21,964 nt of DNA from positions 1 through 21,964 of IMG/VR virus record IMGVR_UViG_3300035698_005008; one strand, given 5' to 3'. The DNA is from a virus. The notes below the pieces were generated by a model. It was given only the letters and a program-made list of their open reading frames with translations. It searched no databases and was not told where the DNA came from. Position numbers and translations under genes: made by a program. This document shows positions 12,611 through 20,570 of the stretch, piece by piece (position 1 is the stretch's first letter; each line of letters begins with the position of its first letter).

Positions 12611-13627
12611 TTACACCTCAAGTATTTGAGATAATTTGCCGTAATTTATTGCGTCAGGCTTCCCATCTTTGAATATTACAGCTTCCGGGTAAACTTCCAC
12701 CACATCTTCGGCAATGAAACCAAACTGTCTGCCGGGCGATGTCTTTTCTGGATAATCGAGAATAGCCTTTTGTGTGTAATCGAAGGTTACGGGCTGAATG
12801 CATTTAACCCTTGGGCCACACGGCTTAATGTTTTCTTTATATTTTTTAGATGAAAGCGCATACGCCATCATAGCGGCGGGAGCCAAATCCTGCACAAGCC
12901 CACTCTGCTGAGTCGGACCCTGCACAATAGGCTCAAACGCCTTTGTGCCGAATGCGGTATTTAAGAAACTGAGTGCCGGATTGTTAAACGGTTGGCCCTC
13001 CTGGAACTGCCTGAAAATATCTTGTAGGCCCTGGGTTTCAATTCCACGCTGAGTCTCCCCGCCCATTGTCCCTGCACCAAAGATCGAATTGAGAAGATTT
13101 TGACCGCCTGCCTGCTGCCTGTTTAGCGAAGATTCTTGACCGCTGAATAATAGCTGTGCAAGCTGTGCATCAAGTCCCTGCTGAACGTCAGCACCTGCCC
13201 CGGCAATAGCCCTGTTGGCTGCCCCCGAGCGCCCCGCATTCTGCCCGATAAAAGATTCCTGTATCATGGGCAGTATATCTTCTTGGAACCCCTTCAAAGC
13301 AGGATCACGTATCGAGGTATTGAAAAAGTCAGTCGTGGCCTGTGGGTCAAAGTCCGCGAGGGAAGTCTGTAAAGCCTGTTCACCGGTTCCAAAAAGGCCA
13401 CCCTGCCCGAATAGATCACCGGTTGCTCCGAATAGCTGATCCTGAATTGAAGACGGACCGGCAACGGTTTGACCACCAAACACTGGCCCCGGCTGTCCAA
13501 GCTCACCACCCAGCAAGGTTGTAAGCTGGTCAAGTAAATCGGTCTGCCCCGGTGTTAAAGTTGGAGCGTTGCCTATCTGCTTTGCATCTTCTGACGATCC
13601 GAAAAGAAAATCACCTATGCCACCCAT
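12611..13627 (-). CDS. Gly-rich virion protein with C-terminal Peptidase_S74-type chaperone domain
   Basis: 338 residues; ATG 13627 follows GGAGG at six bases. Residues 1-250 are Gly/Gln-rich and helical (GDFLFGSSEDAKQIG, then LFGQGGLFGTGEQALQ, then AQLLFSGQESSLNRQQ), more like an injection-type protein than a fibre. Residues 258-338 carry the S74 intramolecular chaperone pattern: LSSKKYKENI with Ser259 and Lys264 as the probable self-cleavage dyad, VTFDYTQK, RQFGFIAEDVVEVYPEAV, and INYGKL. In the family this domain drives trimer folding and is then cut off. The protein may therefore be a trimer whose tail is shed. It overlaps no neighbour; the GNAT stop lies just upstream. Confidence 0.7.
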   Translation of the reverse strand: MGGIGDFLFGSSEDAKQIGNAPTLTPGQTDLLDQLTTLLGGELGQPGPVFGGQTVAGPSSIQDQLFGATGDLFGQGGLFGTGEQALQTSLADFDPQATTDFFNTSIRDPALKGFQEDILPMIQESFIGQNAGRSGAANRAIAGAGADVQQGLDAQLAQLLFSGQESSLNRQQAGGQNLLNSIFGAGTMGGETQRGIETQGLQDIFRQFQEGQPFNNPALSFLNTAFGTKAFEPIVQGPTQQSGLVQDLAPAAMMAYALSSKKYKENIKPCGPRVKCIQPVTFDYTQKAILDYPEKTSPGRQFGFIAEDVVEVYPEAVIFKDGKPDAINYGKLSQILEV

Positions 13628-13628
13628 G

Positions 13629-14045
13629 TCATGCCTCCAATATCGTTAAATCACTCTTTTTAAATCCCCACCGCTCAAACTTTTCAGGTGTTGCGGTTGA
13701 GAATACTATACTTTTCAATTCGTGCTTTTCCTGTATTTTTTTCAGCAATCCCCATGCCTCACCGATTATTCCCCGGCCCCGGTATTCCTTATCAACACAA
13801 AGGTGCTGCACCATTATTTTCCGGGTTAAAGGATTGATTGTCGCCCACATATAGCCCTTTATAACAAATCCATCCTGCTCTACAAATGCACCCAATATGC
13901 TTATTGGATTGTTGCATATTGCAGGGCCAAGCCGGTAAAGATCGTCAATATCAAAATCAAGGGGTTCAACCTGTTCAATTAATGAACGTGGTATTAAGTT
14001 GAAGTCTCTGATCGGTATCCATTTTAGTCCGGTTCCCTTGCGCAT
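13629..14045 (-). CDS. GNAT-family N-acetyltransferase
   Basis: A 138-residue protein with the GNAT motif A: a strand MVQHLCVD (78-85), then KEYRGRGI (86-93), which forms the acetyl-CoA pyrophosphate loop (Q/R-x-x-G-x-G/A type), then the helix EAWGLLKKI. A preceding strand KGYMWATI and a later strand SIVFSTATPEKFERWGF complete the fold; the 'ERWGF' end is a common GNAT signature. Substrate unknown; it may acetylate a virion or host protein or a small molecule. Its 5' end overlaps the upstream gene by 71 bases in another frame. No later ATG, GTG or TTG occurs before the core, so the overlap seems genuine. Such genes within phage structural operons are sometimes accessory cargo. Confidence 0.75.
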   Translation of the reverse strand: MRKGTGLKWIPIRDFNLIPRSLIEQVEPLDFDIDDLYRLGPAICNNPISILGAFVEQDGFVIKGYMWATINPLTRKIMVQHLCVDKEYRGRGIIGEAWGLLKKIQEKHELKSIVFSTATPEKFERWGFKKSDLTILEA

Positions 14046-14376
14046 AATATGGATATTTCCTATCTATTGCATCCATTATAACCAAAAGAGCATCCAGCCG
14101 GGTCGTGTTACCCCTTGCGTTTAACATCAAAGCAACAGCCATCTCTCTTGTTCTCGGATATTCCAACTCTCTTTTCTCATCTTGCGTAAGTTCAGGTATT
14201 TCGGATTCAATCAGGGCTTGAAATTCTGAGTCCGTAACAAACTTTGATTCTATGTCATCAATATTGTAACCAGCCCTGATAGCATTATCGGTCAGAGTGT
14301 CGAGATGATCTTGCGTAGACCCGCCACTTTGAGACTCGATTAATTTGTCAGTATTTTTGTTTATACAAACTCGCAT
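13975..14376 (-). CDS. Hypothetical virion-operon protein, 133 residues
   Basis: ATG 14376 follows GAGG at the previous stop. The product is mostly helical and acidic in the middle (DIESKFVTDSEFQALIESEIPELTQDEKRELEYPRTRE), followed by a helix MAVALMLNARG, another helix DALLVIMDAIDRKYPYYAQGN and a polar tail. No cysteine cluster or membrane span. The last 23 residues lie over the start of the GNAT gene. Similar small helical proteins appear between tail fibre and ejection genes in podoviruses, where they may act as chaperones or fibre adaptors; here this is inference from position only. Confidence 0.6.
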   Translation of the reverse strand: MRVCINKNTDKLIESQSGGSTQDHLDTLTDNAIRAGYNIDDIESKFVTDSEFQALIESEIPELTQDEKRELEYPRTREMAVALMLNARGNTTRLDALLVIMDAIDRKYPYYAQGNRTKMDTDQRLQLNTTFIN

Positions 14377-14379
14377 ATT

Positions 14380-15114
14380 TTACCTCAATACAAAATAAAG
14401 ATTACCTAATGTTCCGGTTGGATTGAGTGTCTTTGACCATACAATAGTGAATCCATCCGCATCCAGAGAGAATAGTTCCCCGTTGTGCACGTTGGTTCCG
14501 TCAGTGATAAGTGAGCAATTACTATTTGAAAATCGCCATGTCGAAGCTACCGCATTGTGATTATCGTACAAAACTAAATGATCGGCTAATGTATCAAATC
14601 CGATTGACATTTTGCCTGCTGCACCGTTAACCAAACTTATAATAAAAATTATTGACGGTTTAAAACCAACCCCGTCAATACTCTGGTTTCCAGCAGCCAC
14701 CGACATATCTCTAATGAACGATCCAGCATATACGCCCGAATCCCATTCAGGCAAAGTCCCGGCAGCATTCACAAACAGTTTTTCATTTGCGCTACCTATC
14801 GCAAGTTTTGAAAGCACCCCCACTGCCGAAGCATAAAGTAAATCGCCAATCGTATAGGATGACAACCCAGTGCCGCCTGAAGCAACGGCAAGCGCATTAG
14901 TAAGCGTTAGGGTGTCAATCCCTGCTATGCCTGCTGTAATGTCCCCAACAAATCGATGAGCCCCGGTAACTATAGAATCTGCCTCGTTATCAGTCTTGGC
15001 TCCAAGCTCCTTTTTTAATTGAGTAACGAGAGAAAACAGATACTTGGCTAATTCGTTCTTGTCTTTCGACAAAATAGCTTTTTCATCATATGGAAGTTGA
15101 ACAATATCAGGCAC
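14380..15114 (-). CDS. Tail-fibre-like protein, 244 residues
   Basis: The start is GTG at 15114, chosen because GGGAGG lies about 6 bases upstream and it overlaps the previous stop by eight bases; no ATG fits. Residues 1-40 are helical (KDKNELAKYLFSLVTQLKKEL). They lead into a shaft-like stretch, LTNALAVASGGTGLSSYTIGDLLYASAVG, whose 'ASGGTG' and 'GDLLYAS' motifs are hallmarks of phage tail fibres. The C-terminal 110 residues form a beta-rich head (SIDGVGFKPSIIFIISLVNGA, then ADGFTIVWSKTLNPTGTLG), similar to small fibre head domains. No signal peptide, unlike the fibre-like genes further downstream. Likely part of the tail tip. Confidence 0.7.
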   Translation of the reverse strand: MPDIVQLPYDEKAILSKDKNELAKYLFSLVTQLKKELGAKTDNEADSIVTGAHRFVGDITAGIAGIDTLTLTNALAVASGGTGLSSYTIGDLLYASAVGVLSKLAIGSANEKLFVNAAGTLPEWDSGVYAGSFIRDMSVAAGNQSIDGVGFKPSIIFIISLVNGAAGKMSIGFDTLADHLVLYDNHNAVASTWRFSNSNCSLITDGTNVHNGELFSLDADGFTIVWSKTLNPTGTLGNLYFVLR

Positions 15115-16639
15115 GGTTCAGCCTCCCTAATGGTTTAAAAAACGGCATAATTGCATGTATTTGTGGAGCCCTGCCCGATTCGGTATGATAAAGTCTTATC
15201 CTGTGTGAAGATCCAACGGCCCCGGCGTATAGCCGAACCCATGACTTTTCTGCCGACTGGTCAAAGCTAAGTGTTTGAGTTACATACGGAACGTCCTCGA
15301 AATCTAAATAAAAATCAACCGAAACATCAATATCACCTATCGAAGATACAAGAAAATCAATATAACCGAGTCTGGCTTTCATGCCTGCCTTGGTGTACGG
15401 ATTCCACCGCCCGGACATAACTTCAAAAGATATATCCGACCCATCGTCTTGCCCTGTGTCGTTAAGTTTGAAAACCTTACCAGATAAATCTCCAGCAAGT
15501 ATAGTCGGGAACCCTGCGCTATTCGAAGATTCTAACCACGGCCCCGTGTCATTCGCCCATGTAACCCCGGCTGATTCTGTCCACGTTTGCCCGGACTCAA
15601 CCGTGTAGTCTCCCATGACCGTAAACGGAAATCCGAAATTGGCCCAGCTTGCGTCATCATAGTTTAGCACAAGCGCCTTGTCAGAGTCCGTATTGCCAGG
15701 CGACGGGTACAACATGAGAAGGTGTTCTAAAGAATCATCACGCCACGAAAAGGCAGCGCCAACATTCGCAGAATCAAAAGACTCTACTATGTCTGGTATT
15801 TTAGAATCGATTCTATCGACATTAATTCCATCACAAATTGTTACACCGATCTTAGACATTGCGAATGTATCTTGCTTTAGGGCTATTGGGCTGAAAGGTG
15901 CCGCTGATCCTTCATACACAGAAATTTGTTCCCACCTGAACGGCAAGACGGAGTTTCCAGTATATTTTAAAATCCAGACAGAAGAATCAAAATAAACAAC
16001 TATATCGTCGCCCCGATAGGCGACACCTTGTATCCATTCCGCTGTCGGGCAGTCAACGAACTCGTCACCTGTCCAGTCTGCAGGGTTTCCAGCGGCACAC
16101 CATCTCGCTCTTTGTGGATACAGTGTTCCTCCCTCTGTATTTCTGAACGTTATTAACCTTTCTTTTTGAACCGCAAAAAACGCAACGGTTGTTACGTCGT
16201 TGCCGCCCCCGTCAATATCCATATCGAAATCTGCTACCACTGTTCCGTTGTAAGTCCTGGGGCGGTCGTTGTTGTTGGTCATATACATGGTGCCGTCCCA
16301 ATTGACCCAATTGATAAATTCTTGATCCGAACCACTCAACTTATCCGACCCGTCAATATCGGTTAAAACTCCGGCTGAATTTGTGAACAGTCTTTTGGTA
16401 TCGTGAACTAAAAGTTCATTTGATCCGTCTGTCTTAACATAGTTCATCAACCCTATAATTGGGTGAGCGTCCCCCGTATCTGCAAACTCTGTATATCCGA
16501 GTCTCTTTTGAAGAATACCACGCCTTAAAAATGCGTTGTCCAGCGTCTTGAAAGCATCCTGAGGCAACAGCCACGGCTCAAGATCAAGCTCAAGGCCGAC
16601 TCTGAAATTTGCTATTAAAAATGGTTGATAGCTACCCAT
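15107..16639 (-). CDS. Beta-propeller-like podovirus tail/stabilisation protein, 510 residues
   Basis: ATG 16639 overlaps the upstream stop by one base (TAATG). The N-terminus, ELDLEPWLLPQDAFKTLDNAFLRRGILQKRLGYTEF, is a recognisable opening of large tail proteins in podovirus-like genomes. Repeated four-strand blocks follow (ELLVHDTKRLFTNSAGVL, WDGTMYMTNNNDRPRTYNG, VYFDSSVWILKYTG, TICDGINVDRIDSKIPDIVE), which look like propeller blades. The last 150 residues form a separate beta domain. This resembles P22 gp10-type stabilisation or related nozzle proteins that plug the portal channel; the assignment to that family is by resemblance and gene order, not by search. Confidence 0.55.
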   Translation of the reverse strand: MGSYQPFLIANFRVGLELDLEPWLLPQDAFKTLDNAFLRRGILQKRLGYTEFADTGDAHPIIGLMNYVKTDGSNELLVHDTKRLFTNSAGVLTDIDGSDKLSGSDQEFINWVNWDGTMYMTNNNDRPRTYNGTVVADFDMDIDGGGNDVTTVAFFAVQKERLITFRNTEGGTLYPQRARWCAAGNPADWTGDEFVDCPTAEWIQGVAYRGDDIVVYFDSSVWILKYTGNSVLPFRWEQISVYEGSAAPFSPIALKQDTFAMSKIGVTICDGINVDRIDSKIPDIVESFDSANVGAAFSWRDDSLEHLLMLYPSPGNTDSDKALVLNYDDASWANFGFPFTVMGDYTVESGQTWTESAGVTWANDTGPWLESSNSAGFPTILAGDLSGKVFKLNDTGQDDGSDISFEVMSGRWNPYTKAGMKARLGYIDFLVSSIGDIDVSVDFYLDFEDVPYVTQTLSFDQSAEKSWVRLYAGAVGSSHRIRLYHTESGRAPQIHAIMPFFKPLGRLNRA

Positions 16640-17796
16640 TATCTAAACCTCACAATTGCGTCATCTTGTAAATTTGGGGGGAAGATAGTCCGTCCAGATG
16701 CACCCATGTCGAGCCTGCCTACCGCGTCTCGGGCTTCTATTTCACCAGCAAGGCTTCTGTATTGATCGTTTGCTGTACCCTGCATATTGATAGTATCTTG
16801 ATACCCGAGTTCTTGCAATTTGCCAACCAGACCCTCGCGTTTATTCATTAATTCAGAATATCGTGGTGTTCCAATTGCATCACTCATTTGTTTATTGAGT
16901 TCTGATATCTGACTTTCTATCTTATGTTTTCCTTTCATCGCGGGGTTTAAAAATTCTTCAACACTACCACCCCTTGCAAACCCCTCTATACCCTGAACCG
17001 TGTGTTGCAATTCATGCAGAATGACCTCTCTTGCTTCACCCATATTCAAATCGTCGCTTATGTATATATTTTTACCGGACACATACCCTTTAGCCCCACG
17101 CATACTTGCACTATTAGCAGGTATCTCTGATATTTTATAATCCCAAGGCAAGGATGGGTACGCCTCGTATAATTTATCATGTTTGAACACGTCCCCAAGC
17201 TCTGTCACTCTAAAATGTTTGCTACGAGCTTCCTTCATTACGTCCTTAAATGGAACATAATCATTGTTTCCTTTGGTGTTTTGCCCAATAATACGAGCAG
17301 CATCATCGTCAATCTCAGACCTCCACATTCCGTCCATACCCTTAAACCATCCGGTCTCTTTCCTGACGGCCTCAGAAGTCTCACCGGCTTTACGCATCTT
17401 TTTTGCAAGAGGCAAAAAGTCAGCTACTTTCCCAGCGCCCTTGATTCCCCGGAATATCCCTCCAAGTAAAGGTATTGTTCCAACCGAATTAGTAAACGCA
17501 TCAAGATAGTCAAACCCGGCATCCTTATACCGGCCCTCGGACAACGCTATTTCGGCCTTGTTACCAGATGCGAGTGTGTCCCCTACAGCTATGGCCTCAC
17601 CACTACCAGGGGCTACGTTTGCTCCAAATTCTCCGAGAATCTTCATTGTTTGAGCAAGTTCTTTTAGCTTTAACATTTTTTCATCAAACGTTGGTATCTG
17701 CTCACCGGTAATTGTGCTCGTGGGCCTACCGAACAACGAACCTAAAACCTTGTGACTGCTACCCATACCTAATATTTCGAGCAAATCATTGTCCAT
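16639..17796 (-). CDS. Zincin-like metallopeptidase of the polyvalent-protein type, 385 residues
   Basis: Residues 147-358 hold a recognisable module found in phage and plasmid polyvalent proteins. It consists of ETGWFKGMDGMWRSEIDD (147-164), LGDVFKHDKLYEAYPSL (200-216), and a strand NIYISDDL. HELQH follows at 261-265, then EGFARGGS (271-278) and YRSLAGEIEAR (346-356). HExxH supplies two zinc ligands and the general base; Glu in GEIEAR is a likely third ligand. The first 140 residues include a Gly-rich hydrophobic segment (SVGTIPLLGGIFRGIKGAG) that could insert in membranes. Here the module is free-standing and sits between virion genes, so it may be injected with DNA or process a virion protein. 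The start overlaps the upstream gene by 11 bases. Confidence 0.65.
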   Translation of the reverse strand: MDNDLLEILGMGSSHKVLGSLFGRPTSTITGEQIPTFDEKMLKLKELAQTMKILGEFGANVAPGSGEAIAVGDTLASGNKAEIALSEGRYKDAGFDYLDAFTNSVGTIPLLGGIFRGIKGAGKVADFLPLAKKMRKAGETSEAVRKETGWFKGMDGMWRSEIDDDAARIIGQNTKGNNDYVPFKDVMKEARSKHFRVTELGDVFKHDKLYEAYPSLPWDYKISEIPANSASMRGAKGYVSGKNIYISDDLNMGEAREVILHELQHTVQGIEGFARGGSVEEFLNPAMKGKHKIESQISELNKQMSDAIGTPRYSELMNKREGLVGKLQELGYQDTINMQGTANDQYRSLAGEIEARDAVGRLDMGASGRTIFPPNLQDDAIVRFR

Positions 17797-18103
17797 TGAT
17801 TTGTTTCCGGTCGAAGTTTATAACCGCCCCTGGGTTGTCCTGCACCATCTCAACGACTTTGGCGAGGCCCTTGAATACATTATGCGAGGCGTTTCTTTCC
17901 TGCTCTGAAGACTTTTGAACACCGAGCATGTTGTTTGAAAGGTTTTGAATCTCAAGCAACATTCTCCGGGGAGCGCAGTCGTTTAATTTCTTGAAAGCAC
18001 CCTTGTCGTCAGTCCACCCGGTTTCAATGTAGTTAGGGCATTGCTCCATTCGGTCAAGGAGTCCGGCGAAATAACAATCTTTGAATGTGCAGGTATCTTG
18101 CAT
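17786..18103 (-). CDS. Small Cys-containing hypothetical protein, 105 residues
   Basis: ATG 18103 follows AAGGA. The N-terminal region holds four cysteines (DTCTFKDCYF, EQCPNY, NDCAPR) that could bind zinc. The rest is helical (LLEIQNLSNNMLGVQKSSEQERNASHNVFKGLAKVVEMVQDN). The family is not recognised. It lies between the collar-like gene and the zincin gene with overlaps or gaps of a few bases, so it is translated from the same transcript. A structural or assembly role is possible from position only. Confidence 0.6.
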   Translation of the reverse strand: MQDTCTFKDCYFAGLLDRMEQCPNYIETGWTDDKGAFKKLNDCAPRRMLLEIQNLSNNMLGVQKSSEQERNASHNVFKGLAKVVEMVQDNPGAVINFDRKQINGQ

Positions 18104-18104
18104 A

Positions 18105-18830
18105 TTAATCCTTCGTGGCTATTATGCAATTATATGCTGCTGGTCGCCATGTGTTAGCCGTTGCTCCACCCGCCGTAGTTCCGGAAGCCGCACCTGTTGA
18201 ATTAACCACACCCGAAATATTTGAGTCGTGAGACCATGATTGATTAGCGTCTATAGCCCCTGCCCCTGATCCACCGGCAATACCCTTAACTGTATGCACA
18301 TGAGCAATTACTGTGTTGTAGGTGTGTGAGTGGTTTGGCTGAGTCCATGTACCTGTAGCGTGAGCAATTCCACCAGCAAGGCCACCCGCCACCGATCCTT
18401 TTGTGACAAATACAAGTTTATCATTTACTGTGGCATCTATCGTGAACCCTGTTGGGGCAGCGTCTTGATAAAAAAGCATCTTTGACCCAGACGGTATAGC
18501 TCCGTCGAGGGCTCCCGCACTGGTCAATTGAAGTTCGTTGCCGTCCTCGTCTTCGAAATGAAGCTCTGCCTTGCCTGCAACATCTTTTAAATATAAGAAA
18601 CCCTTGTTTGCAACATTGGCAGGCGTAGCGATTGGCTCATGAAACGTAATCTGTCGATGTTCTCCATGATCTGCCTGGACCCCGGCAAGAGCCATGTAAT
18701 GATCGACATCTATACGCTCTTGTGTATCTGTTTTTTCGTCTCTAATTCTCAGCGCACCCTCTGACCTGTCGGCGCTATCTGCTGGAATTGCCTCGTATGC
18801 TGCGTTCCAATTGTTCGAAAAGGCTGTCAT
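18105..18830 (-). CDS. Tail-collar-like fibre protein with HxH motifs, 241 residues
   Basis: ATG 18830 follows GAGG in the previous stop. Residues 63-115 contain a shaft (FHEPIATPANVANKGFLYLKD, GKAELHFEDEDGNELQLTSAG). Residues 115-240 resemble a collar-type head: GSKMLFYQDAAPTGFTID (the 'P-GW/F' turn), LVFVTKGSVAGGLAGG, then HSH (167-169) and HVH (177-179), and the closing TANTWRPAAYNCIIATKD that ends many collar/fibre proteins. HxH pairs in T4-type fibres bind iron between strands; metal binding here is therefore plausible. It is probably a short tail fibre or tip protein. No signal peptide. Confidence 0.7.
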   Translation of the reverse strand: MTAFSNNWNAAYEAIPADSADRSEGALRIRDEKTDTQERIDVDHYMALAGVQADHGEHRQITFHEPIATPANVANKGFLYLKDVAGKAELHFEDEDGNELQLTSAGALDGAIPSGSKMLFYQDAAPTGFTIDATVNDKLVFVTKGSVAGGLAGGIAHATGTWTQPNHSHTYNTVIAHVHTVKGIAGGSGAGAIDANQSWSHDSNISGVVNSTGAASGTTAGGATANTWRPAAYNCIIATKD

Positions 18831-18831
18831 G

Positions 18832-19485
18832 TTAGAACCTCGGCTTTCCTCTCATGCCCAAAGGAAACTGCTTGACCTGTTTCGTGGCGCATGAGGTTAG
18901 GTGAAATTTTCTTAAATCGAACAGTCTTGACGCTTCGTCGTCTTCCCCTGCTTCCTGCAATATCTCAATAGAAGCAGAATAGGCAATCAGCGGCCCCCAC
19001 TTCTTGTCTGACGGGCTTTGATCGGTTGCGGTAAGGTCTGTGGGTTCCTGGGAGATAGAGGCAAATTTCAGGGTATAGACTTCATCAGGGACCGGCCTAA
19101 TATAAACAACACGGCCATAAACCAGTATTGCGGCAGGCTGGTCTCTCTCGTCTGCTTCGTCGTTATCGTCTTCAGGGTAAATCTCAAAGAATTTATTAAT
19201 ATCTGTGTAAAGTTCAACCGGATAAACAACATCATCTGAGTCTTTAATCGTGACCGTTCCGCTGACCGTTAAAACATCGGATGCAAGAGTCGTTTCTCCG
19301 GTGCCGGCCACTGTCGTGTATTCTGTAAACCCATCAAATTCATGGGCAGAAAGATCAAAGGGAAGAACGAGCGTGTAATAACTATTTATAGCATCGTCAA
19401 GATCAGTATTTGAAAGCTGATTCGTGCCAGGTCTTCCGGTTAATTTTCTAACCTTCGTCCGTATGTCTGCAAGGGTCCAATCCAT
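18832..19485 (-). CDS. Head-tail adaptor/connector-like protein, 217 residues
   Basis: ATG 19485 follows AAGGA about 7 bases upstream. The helical N-terminus, DWTLADIRTKVRKLTGRPGTNQLSNTDLDDAINSYY, is characteristic of podovirus head-tail adaptors (P22 gp4-like) that ring the portal. A beta-rich insertion (residues 45-120) follows, then 'PAAILVYGRVVYIRPVPDEVYTLKF', and a final helical bundle (WGPLIAYSASIEILQEAGEDDEASRLFDLRKF). The overall layout of helices, a beta insertion and a C-terminal helix fits the group. The gene overlaps the O-antigen-ligase-like gene by 38 bases. Family resemblance is from memory. Confidence 0.65.
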   Translation of the reverse strand: MDWTLADIRTKVRKLTGRPGTNQLSNTDLDDAINSYYTLVLPFDLSAHEFDGFTEYTTVAGTGETTLASDVLTVSGTVTIKDSDDVVYPVELYTDINKFFEIYPEDDNDEADERDQPAAILVYGRVVYIRPVPDEVYTLKFASISQEPTDLTATDQSPSDKKWGPLIAYSASIEILQEAGEDDEASRLFDLRKFHLTSCATKQVKQFPLGMRGKPRF

Positions 19486-20545
19486 TTTGAGTCCTTAATT
19501 TTCTTTCAAGTATAGATATGTATGCCAGCACTATTAATGCCAACGGTGGCAAATGAAGAGGAAAACTAACAAAACAGTTCACAGCCACGCCAATCAAAAC
19601 AGCCGCTGGAATTATTGCATCCAGAGTCATTCTTGAATAAACGTCAATTGCGTATCCAAAGATAAAAAGCGGTCCCATGAATCCAATGCCGAGCCATATT
19701 TGAATAAATTCGTTATGGGCATGGAGTTGACCCGTTACAAGCGGCCACAATCCCACACCTACTCCCAGAACAGGATTTTGCCAGATTGCAACGTCTCCGA
19801 GGTGCCAAATTCTTACCCGTTCAGTTACAGCAGAAGAGGTAAACGGATCTTGATAATACATATAAATTGCAACACCGACCAACACGGCAACCATAGGCCA
19901 TGCCTTACGATTTTTAGCAAACCAGTAAAAAATCAGCATAGCAGCAAGAGCCAGGACGCCACCTGTGGATTCGGCTAAAATAAGGCCCGCAACAGGTATG
20001 AAAACAATCAACTGCTTAAAATCCATGTATTTATAGCTCCAGCATTCAGTTATGGGCATCCATTCCTTACGCCAAAATGCAAAGAAGCAGAAAGCAAACA
20101 GCGCAGAGGCCTCGTTCTGATTTGCCATCAGACCAACCGGGTGATTACAAGTTGCTTTCATTAAACCAAATGTGACTATACCAAATGGATCAACCCCCAT
20201 AGTTTGCAATGAAATGAATATGAAATTTACCACCGTGATAAAAACCATGCTATTTAGCAGAACTTTTTCGCTTGTGTACTTGAAAACAAATAAGGCCACA
20301 ACCCCGAACAAAACAGCATTCTTAGCAAGATACGAGACTTTCTGAATTGCCTGTATATCGTACCTGAACGTAGTCACGCCCCAAGACACGATGACTAAAG
20401 CAACTAACATGCCAATCCATTTATTAAATTTATGGAAAACATACCCCGCAACGATAATCCCCGTCCCAAGTTCAAACAGAAATCGCATTGACGCCCGCAT
20501 TTGATTTGCAGGGACCGGAATACGAATCAAGGCAACAGCCAGCAA
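19448..20545 (-). CDS. O-antigen ligase/polymerase-like polytopic membrane protein
   Basis: A roughly 365-residue protein with about ten hydrophobic spans. It carries the Wzy_C/WaaL-type features: AESTGGVLALAAM in a membrane span (191-203), then a periplasmic loop with RVRIWHLGDVAIWQNPVLGVGVG-type sequence (243-265), and LHAHNEFIQIWLGIGFMG (274-291) with His277 and Asn278. In WaaL and Wzy proteins the equivalent Arg and His residues in this loop transfer or polymerise lipid-linked glycans. It should therefore act in the inner membrane on host surface polysaccharide. Start is uncertain: the frame's first usable codon is TTG 20545 without a good binding site, while homologous-looking hydrophobic sequence extends further upstream. 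Its stop overlaps the head-tail adaptor gene by 38 bases. Confidence 0.75.
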   Translation of the reverse strand: MLAVALIRIPVPANQMRASMRFLFELGTGIIVAGYVFHKFNKWIGMLVALVIVSWGVTTFRYDIQAIQKVSYLAKNAVLFGVVALFVFKYTSEKVLLNSMVFITVVNFIFISLQTMGVDPFGIVTFGLMKATCNHPVGLMANQNEASALFAFCFFAFWRKEWMPITECWSYKYMDFKQLIVFIPVAGLILAESTGGVLALAAMLIFYWFAKNRKAWPMVAVLVGVAIYMYYQDPFTSSAVTERVRIWHLGDVAIWQNPVLGVGVGLWPLVTGQLHAHNEFIQIWLGIGFMGPLFIFGYAIDVYSRMTLDAIIPAAVLIGVAVNCFVSFPLHLPPLALIVLAYISILERKLRTQNGLDPCRHTDEG

Positions 20546-20570
20546 TAAGCCGACCGCTGCCAGGTTCCAT

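Noticed and set aside
13552-13854. A 100-codon plus-strand frame across the S74-tailed gene/GNAT junction
   Set aside because: It is antisense to two well-supported genes and shows no motif or ribosome binding site; it is most likely a shadow frame.
18105-18830. Diversity-generating retroelement target in the collar-like gene
   Set aside because: No template repeat and no reverse transcriptase gene is visible in the window, and no adenine-biased variable region could be identified.
20500-20570. ATG at 20568-20570 as the true start of the membrane protein
   Set aside because: It is in a different frame (reading MEPGSGRLIAGCC...), which does not give membrane-protein sequence. It is retained only as part of the start-codon anomaly.
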